64,000 bases of DNA from an uncultured Nitrosomonadales bacterium (GTDB taxonomy: Bacteria; Pseudomonadota; Gammaproteobacteria; Burkholderiales; Gallionellaceae), in contig CAIWRI010000135.1 in assembly GCA_903915035.1 (NCBI GenBank), forward strand, positions 1 through 64,000, read 5' to 3'. Numbering within the stretch: position 1 is the stretch's first letter; every line of letters starts with the position of its first letter. The notes beneath the pieces were generated by a model that saw only the letters and a program-made list of their open reading frames with translations, was not told the origin of the DNA and did not search any database. This document shows positions 52,867 to 64,000 of the stretch, piece by piece. The position numbers and the translations under genes were made by a program.

Positions 52867-53667
52867 TTACGTCTGATCGATTGCCGCGCGCAATTCGCTC
52901 ACCAACTGAGTGACATTGGCAAGCACGGTAGTTTCATTCGAATCCTCAATTTGTTGCACAATGCGGCTACCTACGACCACCCCGTCACACAGTCTGGCCA
53001 CTGCTTTTGCAGTCTGTGCATCGCGAATACCGAAGCCCACACCGATAGGCAGTTTGATATGTTTACGCAGTTGCGGCAATTTTTGCTCAATGGCCGAAAG
53101 ATCAATATTACCCGCACCGGTCACGCCCTTGAGTGAGACATAGTAGACATAGCCGCGAGCAAGTTTGGCTACCTGTTGTATACGCGCCTCTGAAGTCGTA
53201 GGGGCTAACAGGAAAATAGGATCAATGCCATGGCGTTGCAAATGAAGGAAAGCTTCATGGCTCTCTTCCGGCGGAAAGTCCACCGTCAGCACGCCGTCTA
53301 CACCGACTTTGGCGCAACGCCCGGCAAACAACTCCCAACCCATCGCTTCAATAGGATTACCATAACCCATCAACACCACCGGGGTCGCGTTGTCCTCGCG
53401 GCGAAATTCGGCTACCAGGTCAAGCACCCCGTGCAGTGACATGCCTTGTTTGAGCGCACGTTCGGATGCGCGCTGAATGGTCGGGCCATCCGCCATCGGG
53501 TCGGAAAACGGCACGCCCAGTTCAATTACGTCGGCGCCTGCAGTAACCAGGGCATGCATTAATGGAACGGTGAAAGCGGGAGACGGATCCCCTGCGGTAA
53601 AAAAAGGTATCAGTGCGCGACGGTTTTGCTGTTTAAGTTTTTCGAATCTGGCTTGAATGCGGCTCAT
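52867..53667 (-). CDS. trpA: Tryptophan synthase alpha chain
   Basis: [55 protein letters not shown]. Confidence 0.97.
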   Translation of the reverse strand: MSRIQARFEKLKQQNRRALIPFFTAGDPSPAFTVPLMHALVTAGADVIELGVPFSDPMADGPTIQRASERALKQGMSLHGVLDLVAEFRREDNATPVVLMGYGNPIEAMGWELFAGRCAKVGVDGVLTVDFPPEESHEAFLHLQRHGIDPIFLLAPTTSEARIQQVAKLARGYVYYVSLKGVTGAGNIDLSAIEQKLPQLRKHIKLPIGVGFGIRDAQTAKAVARLCDGVVVGSRIVQQIEDSNETTVLANVTQLVSELRAAIDQT

Positions 53668-54860
53668 AGTGCGATTCCCGACAGACGTGCAACGGTGTTA
53701 ATATCCTTGTCACCCCGGCCTGACAAATTCACCAGCAATACTTTATCCGCACTCATCGTTGGCGCAATTTTTGCCGCGTATGCCAAGGCGTGACTGGATT
53801 CCAGCGCCGGAATAATGCCTTCAAAACGGCACAAATTGTGGAACGCCTGCATGGCTTCATCATCGGTGATTGCGACATATTGGGCACGGCCGGTATCTTT
53901 CAGCCAGCAATGTTCGGGGCCGACACCGGGATAATCAAGTCCGGCAGAAATCGAATGTGTCTCAATGATCTGGCCATTCTCATCCTGCATCAGGTACACC
54001 TTGTTGCCATGCAATACGCCGACCTTGCTGTTGGAGGTCAGCGGCGCTGCGTGCAAGCCGCTATTCAGACCGTGCCCGCCCGCTTCCACGCCGATCATCT
54101 GCACGTTTTTTTCTTCGATGTAAGGATAAAACAGACCGATGGCATTGGAACCGCCGCCAACACAAGCGATCACCGCATCCGGCTGACGGCCGATCATTTC
54201 CGGCATCTGAACTTTCGCTTCATTGCCGATCACACTCTGGAAATCGCGCACCATCATAGGATAGGGATGCGGACCTGCCGCCGTACCGAAGATATAAAAG
54301 GTATTCTCGACATTGGCCACCCAGTCGCGAATCGCTTCGTTACAGGCATCTTTCAGCGTTCTGGAACCGCTCTCAACCGGCACTACCGTAGCCCCCAGCA
54401 ACTTCATGCGATAGACGTTAGGCGACTGGCGCAAAATATCTTCCGCGCCCATATACACGATGCATTCCATACCGTAACGCGCAGCGACGGTAGCTGTTGC
54501 AACACCATGCATGCCCGCGCCGGTCTCGGCGATCACGCGCTTCTTACCCATGCGTTTTGCCAATAGCGCCTGGCCGATGGCGTTGTTGATTTTATGCGCA
54601 CCGGTGTGATTCAAATCTTCGCGCTTTAGATAAATCTGCGCACCACCCAACCGGTCTGACCAGTTTTTGGCGTGATAAATCGGACTGGGGCGTCCGACAT
54701 AATGGTTCAATTCGTAGGCAAATTCAGCCTTGAATTCAGGATCATCACGGTAACGCAGATATTGCATGCGCAATTCTTCCACAGCAGGAATCAGGGTTTC
54801 TGCCATGTAAATGCCACCGAATTGACCGAAGTGGCCTGTACTATCTGGATAGTTATACAT
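53664..54860 (-). CDS. trpB: Tryptophan synthase beta chain
   Basis: [64 protein letters not shown]. Confidence 0.98.
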   Translation of the reverse strand: MYNYPDSTGHFGQFGGIYMAETLIPAVEELRMQYLRYRDDPEFKAEFAYELNHYVGRPSPIYHAKNWSDRLGGAQIYLKREDLNHTGAHKINNAIGQALLAKRMGKKRVIAETGAGMHGVATATVAARYGMECIVYMGAEDILRQSPNVYRMKLLGATVVPVESGSRTLKDACNEAIRDWVANVENTFYIFGTAAGPHPYPMMVRDFQSVIGNEAKVQMPEMIGRQPDAVIACVGGGSNAIGLFYPYIEEKNVQMIGVEAGGHGLNSGLHAAPLTSNSKVGVLHGNKVYLMQDENGQIIETHSISAGLDYPGVGPEHCWLKDTGRAQYVAITDDEAMQAFHNLCRFEGIIPALESSHALAYAAKIAPTMSADKVLLVNLSGRGDKDINTVARLSGIAL

Positions 54861-55487
54861 TTATTCGTTTACCCTTTTGTAATCAATTTGCCTAACTTCC
54901 TGCATGAAACGACTCACCTTCGCCGCGTCCTTTATTCCTTTACTCAGCTCGACCCCGCTTGACACATCCACCGCCCAGGGCCGAACCAGCCTGATTCCTT
55001 CTGCAACATTCTCGGCATGCAAGCCACCGGACAGAATCAGCGGCAGGGGAAATTGCGGTGGTATCAGCGTCCAGTCGAACACCGCACCGGTACCGCCGGG
55101 TATTCCTTCCACATGCGCATCGAGCAGCAATCCTTGCGCCGAACTAAAATCAGCCGCGCATTGTAACAAATCCACACCCGGCTTGACGCGAATTGCCTTG
55201 AGATAGTGGCTTTGAAACTGCTCACAAAATTGCGGCGACTCATCGCCATGAAATTGCAGTACATCCAGCGAAACTGAATTTTGCACTTCGCGCACCCTTT
55301 GTGCAGTGGCATTAACGAACAAACCGACCACCGTCACGAAAGGCGGCAAGTGCGTCAACAACCTTACCGCTTGCGCTATGCTGACATTCCTCGGGCTTTT
55401 TTCATAAAACACCAATCCGATCGCATCCGCCCCGCTCATCGCCGCATCCAGCATGTCCTCGACTCGGGTGATCCCGCAAATTTTCAC
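54861..55487 (-). CDS. trpF: Phosphoribosylanthranilate isomerase
   Basis: VKICGITRVEDMLDAAMSGADAIGLVFYEKSPRNVS; GTG start at 55487 proposed because the upstream ORF extension is heptamer-repeat sequence. Confidence 0.93.
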   Translation of the reverse strand: MKICGITRVEDMLDAAMSGADAIGLVFYEKSPRNVSIAQAVRLLTHLPPFVTVVGLFVNATAQRVREVQNSVSLDVLQFHGDESPQFCEQFQSHYLKAIRVKPGVDLLQCAADFSSAQGLLLDAHVEGIPGGTGAVFDWTLIPPQFPLPLILSGGLHAENVAEGIRLVRPWAVDVSSGVELSKGIKDAAKVSRFMQEVRQIDYKRVNE

Positions 55488-55491
55488 ACGG

Positions 55492-55636
55492 CAGGATGCA
55501 GGATGCAGGATTCGGGATTCAGAAAAGCCAGTCTTCGATCCAACGCATCGTACCGACACATTACCCATTTCCTGCTCAATCATATTCAATCTCATTCGTA
55601 TTTTTCATTTGACGCTCCTGACTCCTGAATCCTGTA
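55492..55636. repeat. Inverted 7-bp repeat arms (AGGATGC/AGGATTC ... CCTGACT/CCTGAAT)
   Basis: Left gcaggatgcaggatgcaggattcgggattcag; right gctcctgactcctgaatcctg. Confidence 0.8.
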
Positions 55637-56390
55637 TTTGAGGTAATCCCCACTTCGCGTCATATTTAATATGGCGCAAGTATAAGCCATCCGGCGAAAA
55701 AGTCGGCGCGGCAAGGCTGCGTTCACGGCAGGCTAATACTTGCGCCAACCATAAGGGCGGATATTTCCCTTTGCCCACATATACCAGACAACCCACCAGA
55801 TTACGCACCATATGGTGCAAAAATGCATTCGCAGCGAGATCGAATACCAGCATCTCTCCGTCTTGATAAATATCAACTCTACTCAGGCATTTGACCGGCG
55901 ACTTGGCCTGACATTCCGCAGCACGGAATGCACTGAAATCATGTTCGCCCAGTAAATATTGCGCAGCCTCCTGCATCAATGCGATATCCAGAGGCTGATG
56001 AAACCAGCCTGCACGACCCGCATACACTGCGGAGCGAACCGGACGATTGATCAGCAAATAACGATAACTACGTCCCTGCGCTGAAAATCTTGCATGAAAT
56101 TCGTCCGGGACAACATGTGCCCAGCGCACTGCGATACTGTCCGGCAACAACGCATTCACGCCACGCACCCAAGCCGTCAAAGGACGCACGGCCTCTGTTT
56201 CAAAATGTACCACTTGCTCCAGCGCATGCACCCCGGTATCGGTGCGCCCGGCTGCATTCACTGAAACTGGCATCGCTGCAATCTGAGTTAAGGCCTGCTG
56301 CAAATTATCCTGTACCGTCATGCCATTGGGCTGGCTCTGCCAACCGCAATAAGGCCTGCCATCGTATTCCACGCCCAGCGCAATTCTCAT
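55605..56390 (-). CDS. truA: tRNA pseudouridine(38-40) synthase
   Basis: MRIALGVEYDGRPYCGWQSQPNGMTVQDNLQQAL; VNAAGRTDTGVHALEQVVHFET. Confidence 0.97.
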   Translation of the reverse strand: MRIALGVEYDGRPYCGWQSQPNGMTVQDNLQQALTQIAAMPVSVNAAGRTDTGVHALEQVVHFETEAVRPLTAWVRGVNALLPDSIAVRWAHVVPDEFHARFSAQGRSYRYLLINRPVRSAVYAGRAGWFHQPLDIALMQEAAQYLLGEHDFSAFRAAECQAKSPVKCLSRVDIYQDGEMLVFDLAANAFLHHMVRNLVGCLVYVGKGKYPPLWLAQVLACRERSLAAPTFSPDGLYLRHIKYDAKWGLPQIQDSGVRSVK

Positions 56391-57049
56391 ATAACGACCC
56401 GCCATAACAGCAGCACAGCAGTGACCAGCAACAACACATCAACTCTGGAGAAATGAAAAACCGGTAATTCCATTGTTCTAACCGCCTCTCGAGCAGGCAG
56501 ACCAACTTTGTTTTCAGTCATTGCTTCGCCATTTTCGGCTTTCAGCATATGCAAACTGTCCTGCCATGATTGCGAGCGCAGCACAGCGACTTCGGCATAA
56601 TGCAAGGTTAGCGCCAGGCGCACTGCCAGTCGTTCGCGCGACAGCCCCAGCCATTTCAGCGGAGCGAATAGCGAATACAGACCCGCTATCAGTTGCTGAC
56701 GGTGCAAGCGCTCCAGCAAAATCGCAAGACCGGCCAGCGCCATCAATAAACGCATCAGTTGCAGCAGTCCATCCTGTAAGCCTTCAAGACGGGGGCTAAA
56801 CGCGCCTAATAATACCGAAACCGGTTGTCCTGGTGTGGTGTAAGCATAAATCAGCCATAGCGAGAACATAATCCAGCGTGTACGACGCAGCAATTGGATA
56901 AATTTGTGGCGCGACAAAATAAAGGCGATTACCAGCAGCATGCCTCCTGAGGCAAGCAAGCCAGCAGGCGGCAGAAATTGCGTCACTGTGACCAGTACAC
57001 ACCAGATCAATATTTGTGTGGCGGGATGTAAGCTCATGATACTCTCCAC
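56387..57049 (-). CDS. CbiQ/ECF-T-like membrane protein
   Basis: Multi-TM; LMRLLMALAGLAILLERLHRQQLIAGLYSLFAPLKWLGLSRERLAVRLALTLHYAE. Confidence 0.65.
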   Translation of the reverse strand: MESIMSLHPATQILIWCVLVTVTQFLPPAGLLASGGMLLVIAFILSRHKFIQLLRRTRWIMFSLWLIYAYTTPGQPVSVLLGAFSPRLEGLQDGLLQLMRLLMALAGLAILLERLHRQQLIAGLYSLFAPLKWLGLSRERLAVRLALTLHYAEVAVLRSQSWQDSLHMLKAENGEAMTENKVGLPAREAVRTMELPVFHFSRVDVLLLVTAVLLLWRVVI

Positions 57050-57121
57050 TAAAAACGATATCCGCCTGAAACCATAGTAACCGTGTGCTGAAACGCCCTT
57101 ATGCAGTCGACAGGCTATCAG

Positions 57122-57152
57122 AAAAAAAGCACCCGATCCGGGTGCCTTTTTA
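57122..57152 (-). terminator. Rho-independent terminator after sodB
   Basis: Minus strand GGCACCCGGATCGGGTGCTTTTTTT. Confidence 0.88.
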
Positions 57153-57174
57153 TATTGCTGTTACTGAAAACCCG

Positions 57175-57762
57175 TTATGCGGCGAAATTTTTCGCGACAA
57201 AATCCCAATCAACCAGATTATTCAGATAGGTTTCAACAAACTTCGGACGCATGTTGCGATAGTCGATATAGTAAGCATGTTCCCATACGTCTACGCACAA
57301 CAAGGCGGTATCACCTGTCGTCAGCGGCGTGCCGGCAGCGCCCATATTGATAATTTCAACCGATCCGTCGGCCTTTTTAACCAGCCATGTCCAGCCGGAA
57401 CCGAAGTTAGCTACTGCGGAAGCCTGAAAAGCCTTCTTGAATTCTTCAAAACTTCCCCATTTTACGTTGATTGCGTCAGCCAGTGCGCAGGCAGGCACAC
57501 CGCCCCCTGCAGGTTTCATGCAAGTCCAGAAAAATGAATGATTCCACACCTGGGCTGCATTATTGTAAATGCCGCCGGCTGGTGCCTTTTTGATAATCGA
57601 CTCCAGATCAAGCGCTTCATACTCAGTGCCTTTGATCAGATTATTCAGATTAGTCACATAAGCCTGATGATGCTTGGCATAGTGATATTCAAATGTTTCC
57701 TGGGACATGTGCGGTTGCAGTGCATCCATTGCGTAAGGCAGAGCAGGTAAAGTATGTTCCAT
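57175..57762 (-). CDS. sodB: Superoxide dismutase [Fe]
   Basis: [77 protein letters not shown]. Confidence 0.97.
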   Translation of the reverse strand: MEHTLPALPYAMDALQPHMSQETFEYHYAKHHQAYVTNLNNLIKGTEYEALDLESIIKKAPAGGIYNNAAQVWNHSFFWTCMKPAGGGVPACALADAINVKWGSFEEFKKAFQASAVANFGSGWTWLVKKADGSVEIINMGAAGTPLTTGDTALLCVDVWEHAYYIDYRNMRPKFVETYLNNLVDWDFVAKNFAA

Positions 57763-57896
57763 ATTGTTCCCTTTAAAATATAAAAATTAACAAAGCAGTA
57801 ACGAAATAATACCACAGCTTTTTAGTCAAGCATCACTCAATTTCCCATTGACTGTCAATTCACACGCCGCTGAACGTCACACGACAAGCCTGATAT

Positions 57897-58220
57897 CTAT
57901 CGTTCCAGCAAATGCAGTTTATCTTTCACGCCCAGCCAGTCATCTGCGTCGACTGGCGGATCTTTCTTCTCGACGATAACGCCCCACAATTTGGACAATT
58001 CGGCATTCAATGCGATGAAATGGCTTTGTTCAGGTGGCAAATCATCCTCGGCAAAAATCGCTTCAGCCGGGCATTCAGCCACACACAAGGTGCAATCGAT
58101 ACATTCATCGGGATCAATCACCAGAAAGTTCGGGCCCTCACGAAAACAGTCAACCGGACACACATCCACACAATCTGTGAATTTGCATTTGATACAGCTT
58201 TCTGAAACTACATAAGTCAT
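57897..58220 (-). CDS. fdxA: 7Fe/3Fe-4S + 4Fe-4S ferredoxin
   Basis: [56 protein letters not shown]. Confidence 0.96.
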   Translation of the reverse strand: MTYVVSESCIKCKFTDCVDVCPVDCFREGPNFLVIDPDECIDCTLCVAECPAEAIFAEDDLPPEQSHFIALNAELSKLWGVIVEKKDPPVDADDWLGVKDKLHLLER

Positions 58221-58268
58221 GACAATACTCCACTGTGCAAAATTTTTTGCATTCTACCAGAACGCAAG

Positions 58269-58290
58269 CGGATTGCGGATTGCGGATTGT
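58269..58290. repeat. Short 7-bp tandem repeat (GGATTGC)3
   Basis: gcggattgcggattgcggattg in the fdxA-trxA intergenic region. Confidence 0.85.
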
Positions 58291-58413
58291 CACAATAGCA
58301 CTTCACAACAACGTATTTTTTATATAGGATGCATACTATTGCAACAAACAAAGTTGCCAATCCCCTCTTCATTACAACTTGACTCAACCCCTAATTCACA
58401 GCGAGACCTAATC

Positions 58414-58740
58414 ATGAGCGAACATATTCACTACGTTACCGATGCAACCTTTGATGCCGACGTTACCCAGGCTGCATTGCCAGTGCTGGTTGATTACTGG
58501 GCAGAATGGTGCGGCCCCTGCCGCATGATTGCACCTATACTTGAAGAAGTCGCCAAGGAATATGCAGGACGCCTGACCATCGCGAAATTGAACGTTGACG
58601 AGAACCAGCAAACGCCACAGAAATTCGGCGTGCGCGGCATCCCGACACTGATGCTATTCAAGAACGGCAATATCGAAGCCACCAAAGTCGGCGCACTGTC
58701 AAAATCTCAGTTGACCGCTTTTATTGACAGCCACATCTAA
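58414..58740 (+). CDS. trxA: Thioredoxin
   Basis: [62 protein letters not shown]. Confidence 0.97.
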   Translation: MSEHIHYVTDATFDADVTQAALPVLVDYWAEWCGPCRMIAPILEEVAKEYAGRLTIAKLNVDENQQTPQKFGVRGIPTLMLFKNGNIEATKVGALSKSQLTAFIDSHI

Positions 58741-58864
58741 AACGTTTATTGTCACACCCGCATTACTTATAGAAAAAGCTGATAACAGCTCATGTCTTGC
58801 GGGTGGATACCTACACCGTATCGTCCGGCTCAACCCAAATCCTATTCATCCTTCTCGCGTTGCC

Positions 58865-60121
58865 ATGCACTTATCTGAAATAAAGTTAAAACATATTACT
58901 GAACTCGTTGAAATGGCAGCCGCCAATCAGATCGAGAATGCCAACCGGATGCGCAAGCAGGATCTGATGTTCGCGCTGCTAAAAAGCCATGCGAAAAAAG
59001 GAGAAAGTATTTACGGCGACGGCACACTGGAAATACTGCCGGACGGCTTCGGCTTTCTGCGCTCTCCTGATACCTCCTATCTGGCAGGACCTGACGATAT
59101 TTACGTCAGTCCCAGTCAAATACGCAGGTTCAATCTGCACACCGGCGATTCGATCGAAGGCGAGATCCGCACACCGAAAGACGGTGAACGTTATGTCGCG
59201 CTGGTAAAAGTCGACAAGGTTAATGACGAGCCGCCGGAAAATGCCAAGAACAAAATTCTGTTCGAGAATCTCACCCCGCTTTTCCCGACCCGACCGCTGA
59301 TCCTGGAGCGCGACATTCGCGCCGAGGAAAACATCACCGGCCGTATCATTGATATTGTGGCGCCGATAGGTAAAGGTCAGCGCGGCCTGCTGGTCGCCTC
59401 GCCGAAATCCGGTAAGACGGTGATGTTGCAACACATCGCACACTCGATTTCCGCCAACAATCCGGATGCAACATTAATCGTGCTGCTGATCGACGAGCGC
59501 CCTGAAGAAGTAACCGAGATGACCCGCACCGTGCGCGGCGAAGTGGTTGCCTCAACGTTTGACGAACCGGCCAGCCGTCATGTACAAGTTGCTGAAATGG
59601 TGCTGGAAAAAGCCAAGCGCCTGGTCGAACACAAGAAGGATGTGGTCATTCTGCTCGACTCGATCACCCGCTTGGCACGCGCCTACAACACCGTCATCCC
59701 CTCTTCAGGAAAAGTGCTGACCGGCGGTGTCGATGCCAATGCGCTGCATCGTCCCAAGCGTTTCTTTGGCGCGGCACGCAATATCGAAGAAGGCGGTTCT
59801 TTGACCATCATCGCAACCGCCCTGGTCGATACCGGTTCACGGATGGACGATGTGATCTACGAGGAATTCAAGGGTACCGGCAATATGGAAATCCATCTGG
59901 ACAGACGTATGGCTGAAAAGCGCATCTATCCTGCGATCAACATTAACCGTTCAGGCACCCGCAAGGAAGAATTACTATTAAAGCCTGACGTGCTGCAACG
60001 CATCTGGCTGCTGCGTAAACTGCTTTACCCGATGGACGAACTTGAATCCATGGAATTTTTGCTCGGAAAAATCAAGGCAACAAAAAACAACGCCGAGTTT
60101 TTCGATTCTATGCGTCGTTAA
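58865..60121 (+). CDS. rho: Transcription termination factor Rho
   Basis: [62 protein letters not shown]. Start at internal Met 58865. Confidence 0.98.
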   Translation: MHLSEIKLKHITELVEMAAANQIENANRMRKQDLMFALLKSHAKKGESIYGDGTLEILPDGFGFLRSPDTSYLAGPDDIYVSPSQIRRFNLHTGDSIEGEIRTPKDGERYVALVKVDKVNDEPPENAKNKILFENLTPLFPTRPLILERDIRAEENITGRIIDIVAPIGKGQRGLLVASPKSGKTVMLQHIAHSISANNPDATLIVLLIDERPEEVTEMTRTVRGEVVASTFDEPASRHVQVAEMVLEKAKRLVEHKKDVVILLDSITRLARAYNTVIPSSGKVLTGGVDANALHRPKRFFGAARNIEEGGSLTIIATALVDTGSRMDDVIYEEFKGTGNMEIHLDRRMAEKRIYPAININRSGTRKEELLLKPDVLQRIWLLRKLLYPMDELESMEFLLGKIKATKNNAEFFDSMRR

Positions 60122-60258
60122 ACCCTGCTCTTCGCCAAAGGCAGCGCAAAGCGACCCGTTAGCGATATTTTATTTTTATTTACAAAAGGCTTTTGACGTG
60201 AGCGGTTTTTTCTGTATAATCCTCGCTTTCGCAAAATCCGCATTCGATCGAGGTTGTT

Positions 60259-60570
60259 ATGTACGCAGTCATTAAAACCGGTGGTAAGCAATATCGCGTC
60301 ATTACCGGCGAAACTTTAAAAGTTGAAATTCTTCCAGGCGAAATCGGCACTAGCTTCGTACTGGACAAGGTATTGATGATCTCTGATGGAGAAACGCTGT
60401 CAGTCGGTAAACCTATGCTGCTTGGCGCAACCGTTGCAGCAACCATCATTTCTCATGGTCGCGGCGATAAGGTTCGCATCTTCAAGATGCGCCGTCGTAA
60501 GCATTACCAGAAGAATCAAGGTCATCGTCAAAACTATACCGAAATCCGTATTGACGGCATTTCCGCGTAA
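60259..60570 (+). CDS. rplU: 50S ribosomal protein L21
   Basis: [54 protein letters not shown]. Confidence 0.98.
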   Translation: MYAVIKTGGKQYRVITGETLKVEILPGEIGTSFVLDKVLMISDGETLSVGKPMLLGATVAATIISHGRGDKVRIFKMRRRKHYQKNQGHRQNYTEIRIDGISA

Positions 60571-60587
60571 TTTAAGGAGCACATACC

Positions 60588-60845
60588 ATGGCATCAAAAA
60601 AAGGCGGCGGCAGTACCAGTAACGGACGTGACTCGCACTCAAAGCGACTTGGCGTCAAACGTTACGGCGGTGAACTGATTAATGCGGGCAGCATTATCAT
60701 TCGTCAACGTGGCACAGAATTTCATCGCGGCGAAAATGTAGGCATGGGTAAAGATCACACCCTGTTTGCCAAAGTTACAGGCCGTGTTGTGTTCGCCATC
60801 AAGGGCGCGCAACAGCGCAGGACAGTTTCCATCATTGCAGCTTAA
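60588..60845 (+). CDS. rpmA: 50S ribosomal protein L27
   Basis: [62 protein letters not shown]. Confidence 0.98.
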   Translation: MASKKGGGSTSNGRDSHSKRLGVKRYGGELINAGSIIIRQRGTEFHRGENVGMGKDHTLFAKVTGRVVFAIKGAQQRRTVSIIAA

Positions 60846-60867
60846 GCTGTTTCGTTTGGAGCAAATC

Positions 60868-60897
60868 AGCCCTATCGCAAGGTAGGGCTTTTTTTAT
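60868..60897 (+). terminator. Rho-independent terminator after rpmA
   Basis: AGCCCTATCGCAAGGTAGGGCT followed by a T run. Confidence 0.88.
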
Positions 60898-60901
60898 TTA
60901 G

Positions 60902-62009
<1,108 letters not shown>

Positions 62010-62014
62010 ATGCA

Positions 62015-63136
62015 ATGACAAAAACCGTATTGACCGAAGCCCGTCGCATCGTCGTTAAGGTCGGCAGCTCTCTGGTGACCAATCAAGGAGCGGGGCTTGA
62101 TCTTGATGCCCTGAACAACTGGGCAAGGCAAATCTCCGCACTCATCGGCAGTGGCTACGAAGTGGTACTGGTATCCTCCGGTGCGATTGCGGAGGGTATG
62201 CAACGTCTTAACTGGCGCACACGCCCTGTAGCGATTCATGAACTGCAAGCCGCCGCCGCAGTCGGACAAATGGGTTTGGTGCAAGCCTACGAGACCTGTT
62301 TTCGCAAGCATGACCTGCATGCAGCACAAGTGCTGCTCACACATGCTGATCTGGCCGATCGTGAACGCTACCTGAACGCTCGCGCCACACTCAGCACTCT
62401 GCTGCAGCTACGCGTGATTCCAATCATCAATGAAAATGACACCGTGGTAACCGATGAAATCAAGTTCGGCGACAACGATACCCTAGGCGCGCTGGTCACT
62501 AATCTGATTGATGCAGATGTACTGGTCATCCTCACCGATCAGGACGGCTTATATACTGCCGATCCACGCCGCGATCCAACGGCCACACTGGTCGACACCG
62601 CAACCGCAGGAGACGCACAACTGGAGAGTATGGCGGGCGGCGCTGGAAGTTCCATCGGACGTGGCGGCATGCTGACCAAAATACTGGCGGCCAAACGCGC
62701 GGCGGCTAGCTCCGCACATACCGTGATCGCCTCCGGACATGAACCCGATGTCCTGCTGCGTCTTTTCAAGGGCGAGTCTATCGGCACACTGCTCACGGCA
62801 CCCGCACTGCCACTCGCAGCACGCAAACAATGGCTGGCCGGACACCTGCAAGTTACCGGCAAGCTAATACTCGATGACGGCGCAATCCGTGCGTTACGCA
62901 ACGATGGAAAGAGCTTGTTGCCGATAGGCGTCAAACAGGTATCCGGCGAATTCCAGCGCGGCGCTGTGGTCGCCTGCGTAAGCTTACAAGGCGTGGATAT
63001 TGCCCGCGGCCTGATCAACTACAACTCGGATGAAGCTATCCGCATTGCAGGTCATGCCAGCGGTGATATCGCTACTCTATTGGGCTATGGCGGCGACAGC
63101 GAAATCATCCATCGGGACAACCTTGTTTTATTGTAA
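62015..63136 (+). CDS. proB: Glutamate 5-kinase
   Basis: [56 protein letters not shown]-terminal PUA domain. Confidence 0.97.
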   Translation: MTKTVLTEARRIVVKVGSSLVTNQGAGLDLDALNNWARQISALIGSGYEVVLVSSGAIAEGMQRLNWRTRPVAIHELQAAAAVGQMGLVQAYETCFRKHDLHAAQVLLTHADLADRERYLNARATLSTLLQLRVIPIINENDTVVTDEIKFGDNDTLGALVTNLIDADVLVILTDQDGLYTADPRRDPTATLVDTATAGDAQLESMAGGAGSSIGRGGMLTKILAAKRAAASSAHTVIASGHEPDVLLRLFKGESIGTLLTAPALPLAARKQWLAGHLQVTGKLILDDGAIRALRNDGKSLLPIGVKQVSGEFQRGAVVACVSLQGVDIARGLINYNSDEAIRIAGHASGDIATLLGYGGDSEIIHRDNLVLL

Positions 63137-63325
63137 ATACGGCAAGGTTTTGACGAAATAATTTCGTTGCCCGACAAGAAATATTCCAAAGCGATGGCAA
63201 TGATTATTTTTTCTGCGGAGAGTACATTTGATAGAACCAGGCATAGGGACTCAATCTGCGCCTGGATGCGCGAAGAAATAGTGGGGTATTTTGGCTTTGT
63301 GATGGATACTGGGTGTCCGTATATT

Positions 63326-63670
63326 TCATATGGTAGTGACTATCGCTCTCCTGGATACCAGTTTTTCAGGGTTAATTTCGAAGGGAGATAAGCCCAGCCA
63401 CCGATAGATATGCGACATGCAGGCCACAGGTTGCGCCATCAACTCTTCAAAGCGCACAAAATACAGTCGTTCCTGCACCCTTTTGGGCAATTCGGGTACG
63501 GCATGCAGGGAGATCAGCAGCGCACCGATCGACTTGTCTTTGGCAAACAGCATGTCCGCGCGACTCAGGCGGTCAAAATCGGCCAGATGATCGATGAAAT
63601 CAATCAGGATGGTTTTTTGATGCGGCACCTCGATGGAGCCGTAAATCTGTCCCAGCTCGCGGATACACAC
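63326..63670 (-). pseudogene. Sulfotransferase fragment
   Basis: DFIDHLADFDRLSRADMLFAKDKSIGALLISLHAVPELPKRVQERLYFVRFEELMAQPVACMSHIYRWLGLSPFEINPEKLVSR resembles the C-terminal part of PAPS sulfotransferases; N-terminal P-loop region missing. Confidence 0.55.
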
Positions 63671-64000
63671 AATCAGTTTCGCTTAAGGTGTATGGATAAC
63701 AAAAGCTCGATGCAATGCAACCAAGCGCGGCTCTTATCCACCACGACAGGCTGATCACAATCCTGATTCCAGCCCCCTGCATTGCCGTTGTCAGATACGC
63801 ATAGCTGCTCTCAAATAAATTGCCCAATTGCGACAGCGTTTATTGCAGCGGAGCACGGAATTGCTATTGGAAAACAGATCACAGAGGCACGCAATCGGTG
63901 ATTCCAAAACGGGTGTGCGAGATTCATAAGGACGGCTCTATGTGATTCCTAGTGGGTAATCAAACGTCAACTTTCCACCAAATCATGGCGGATTCAACTC

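Noticed and set aside
53790-54566. 258-aa plus-strand ORF
   Set aside because: Fully antisense to trpB; no recognisable domain; explained by codon bias of the sense gene.

Overview
This 64 kb window is from a Gram-negative bacterium. Its gene content and order suggest a betaproteobacterium, possibly Gallionellaceae/Nitrosomonadales-like, but that placement is inference. Most of it is ordinary chromosomal backbone: mlaFEDCB-ibaG-murA-hisG, aroC, purL, ilvE, waaF, alaS, recX-recA-pncC-metZ, purF-cvpA-dedD-folC-accD-trpA-trpB-trpF-truA, sodB, fdxA, trxA, rho, rplU-rpmA-obgE-proB. Four accessory stretches break it up. (1) About 21.3-23.7 kb holds a dispersed hairpin element, an integron-integrase N-terminal remnant, an attI-like site, a GIY-YIG gene cassette with a well-formed attC, and two arrays of 21-bp tandem repeats followed by a short truncated gene. 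(2) About 31.4-34.4 kb holds a second integrase remnant and attI-like copy in the opposite orientation, followed by a cassette array rich in toxin-antitoxin genes, many decayed. (3) About 38.8-41.1 kb holds small hypothetical genes, a decayed DUF4160/DUF2442 pair and an attC-like sequence. (4) About 44.6-47.6 kb holds another 21-bp repeat array, a decayed small gene and chrA, lying between purF and metZ. The strongest candidates for something under-described are two. The first is a recurrent module (shared leader, 21-bp repeat array, AAGGAGATTG Shine-Dalgarno, small ORF), seen twice. The second is a set of 7-bp tandem repeats, often in inverted arrangement, at gene and operon boundaries, where they also supply the 3' ends of coding sequences. 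All assignments are by reading; no database search was run.
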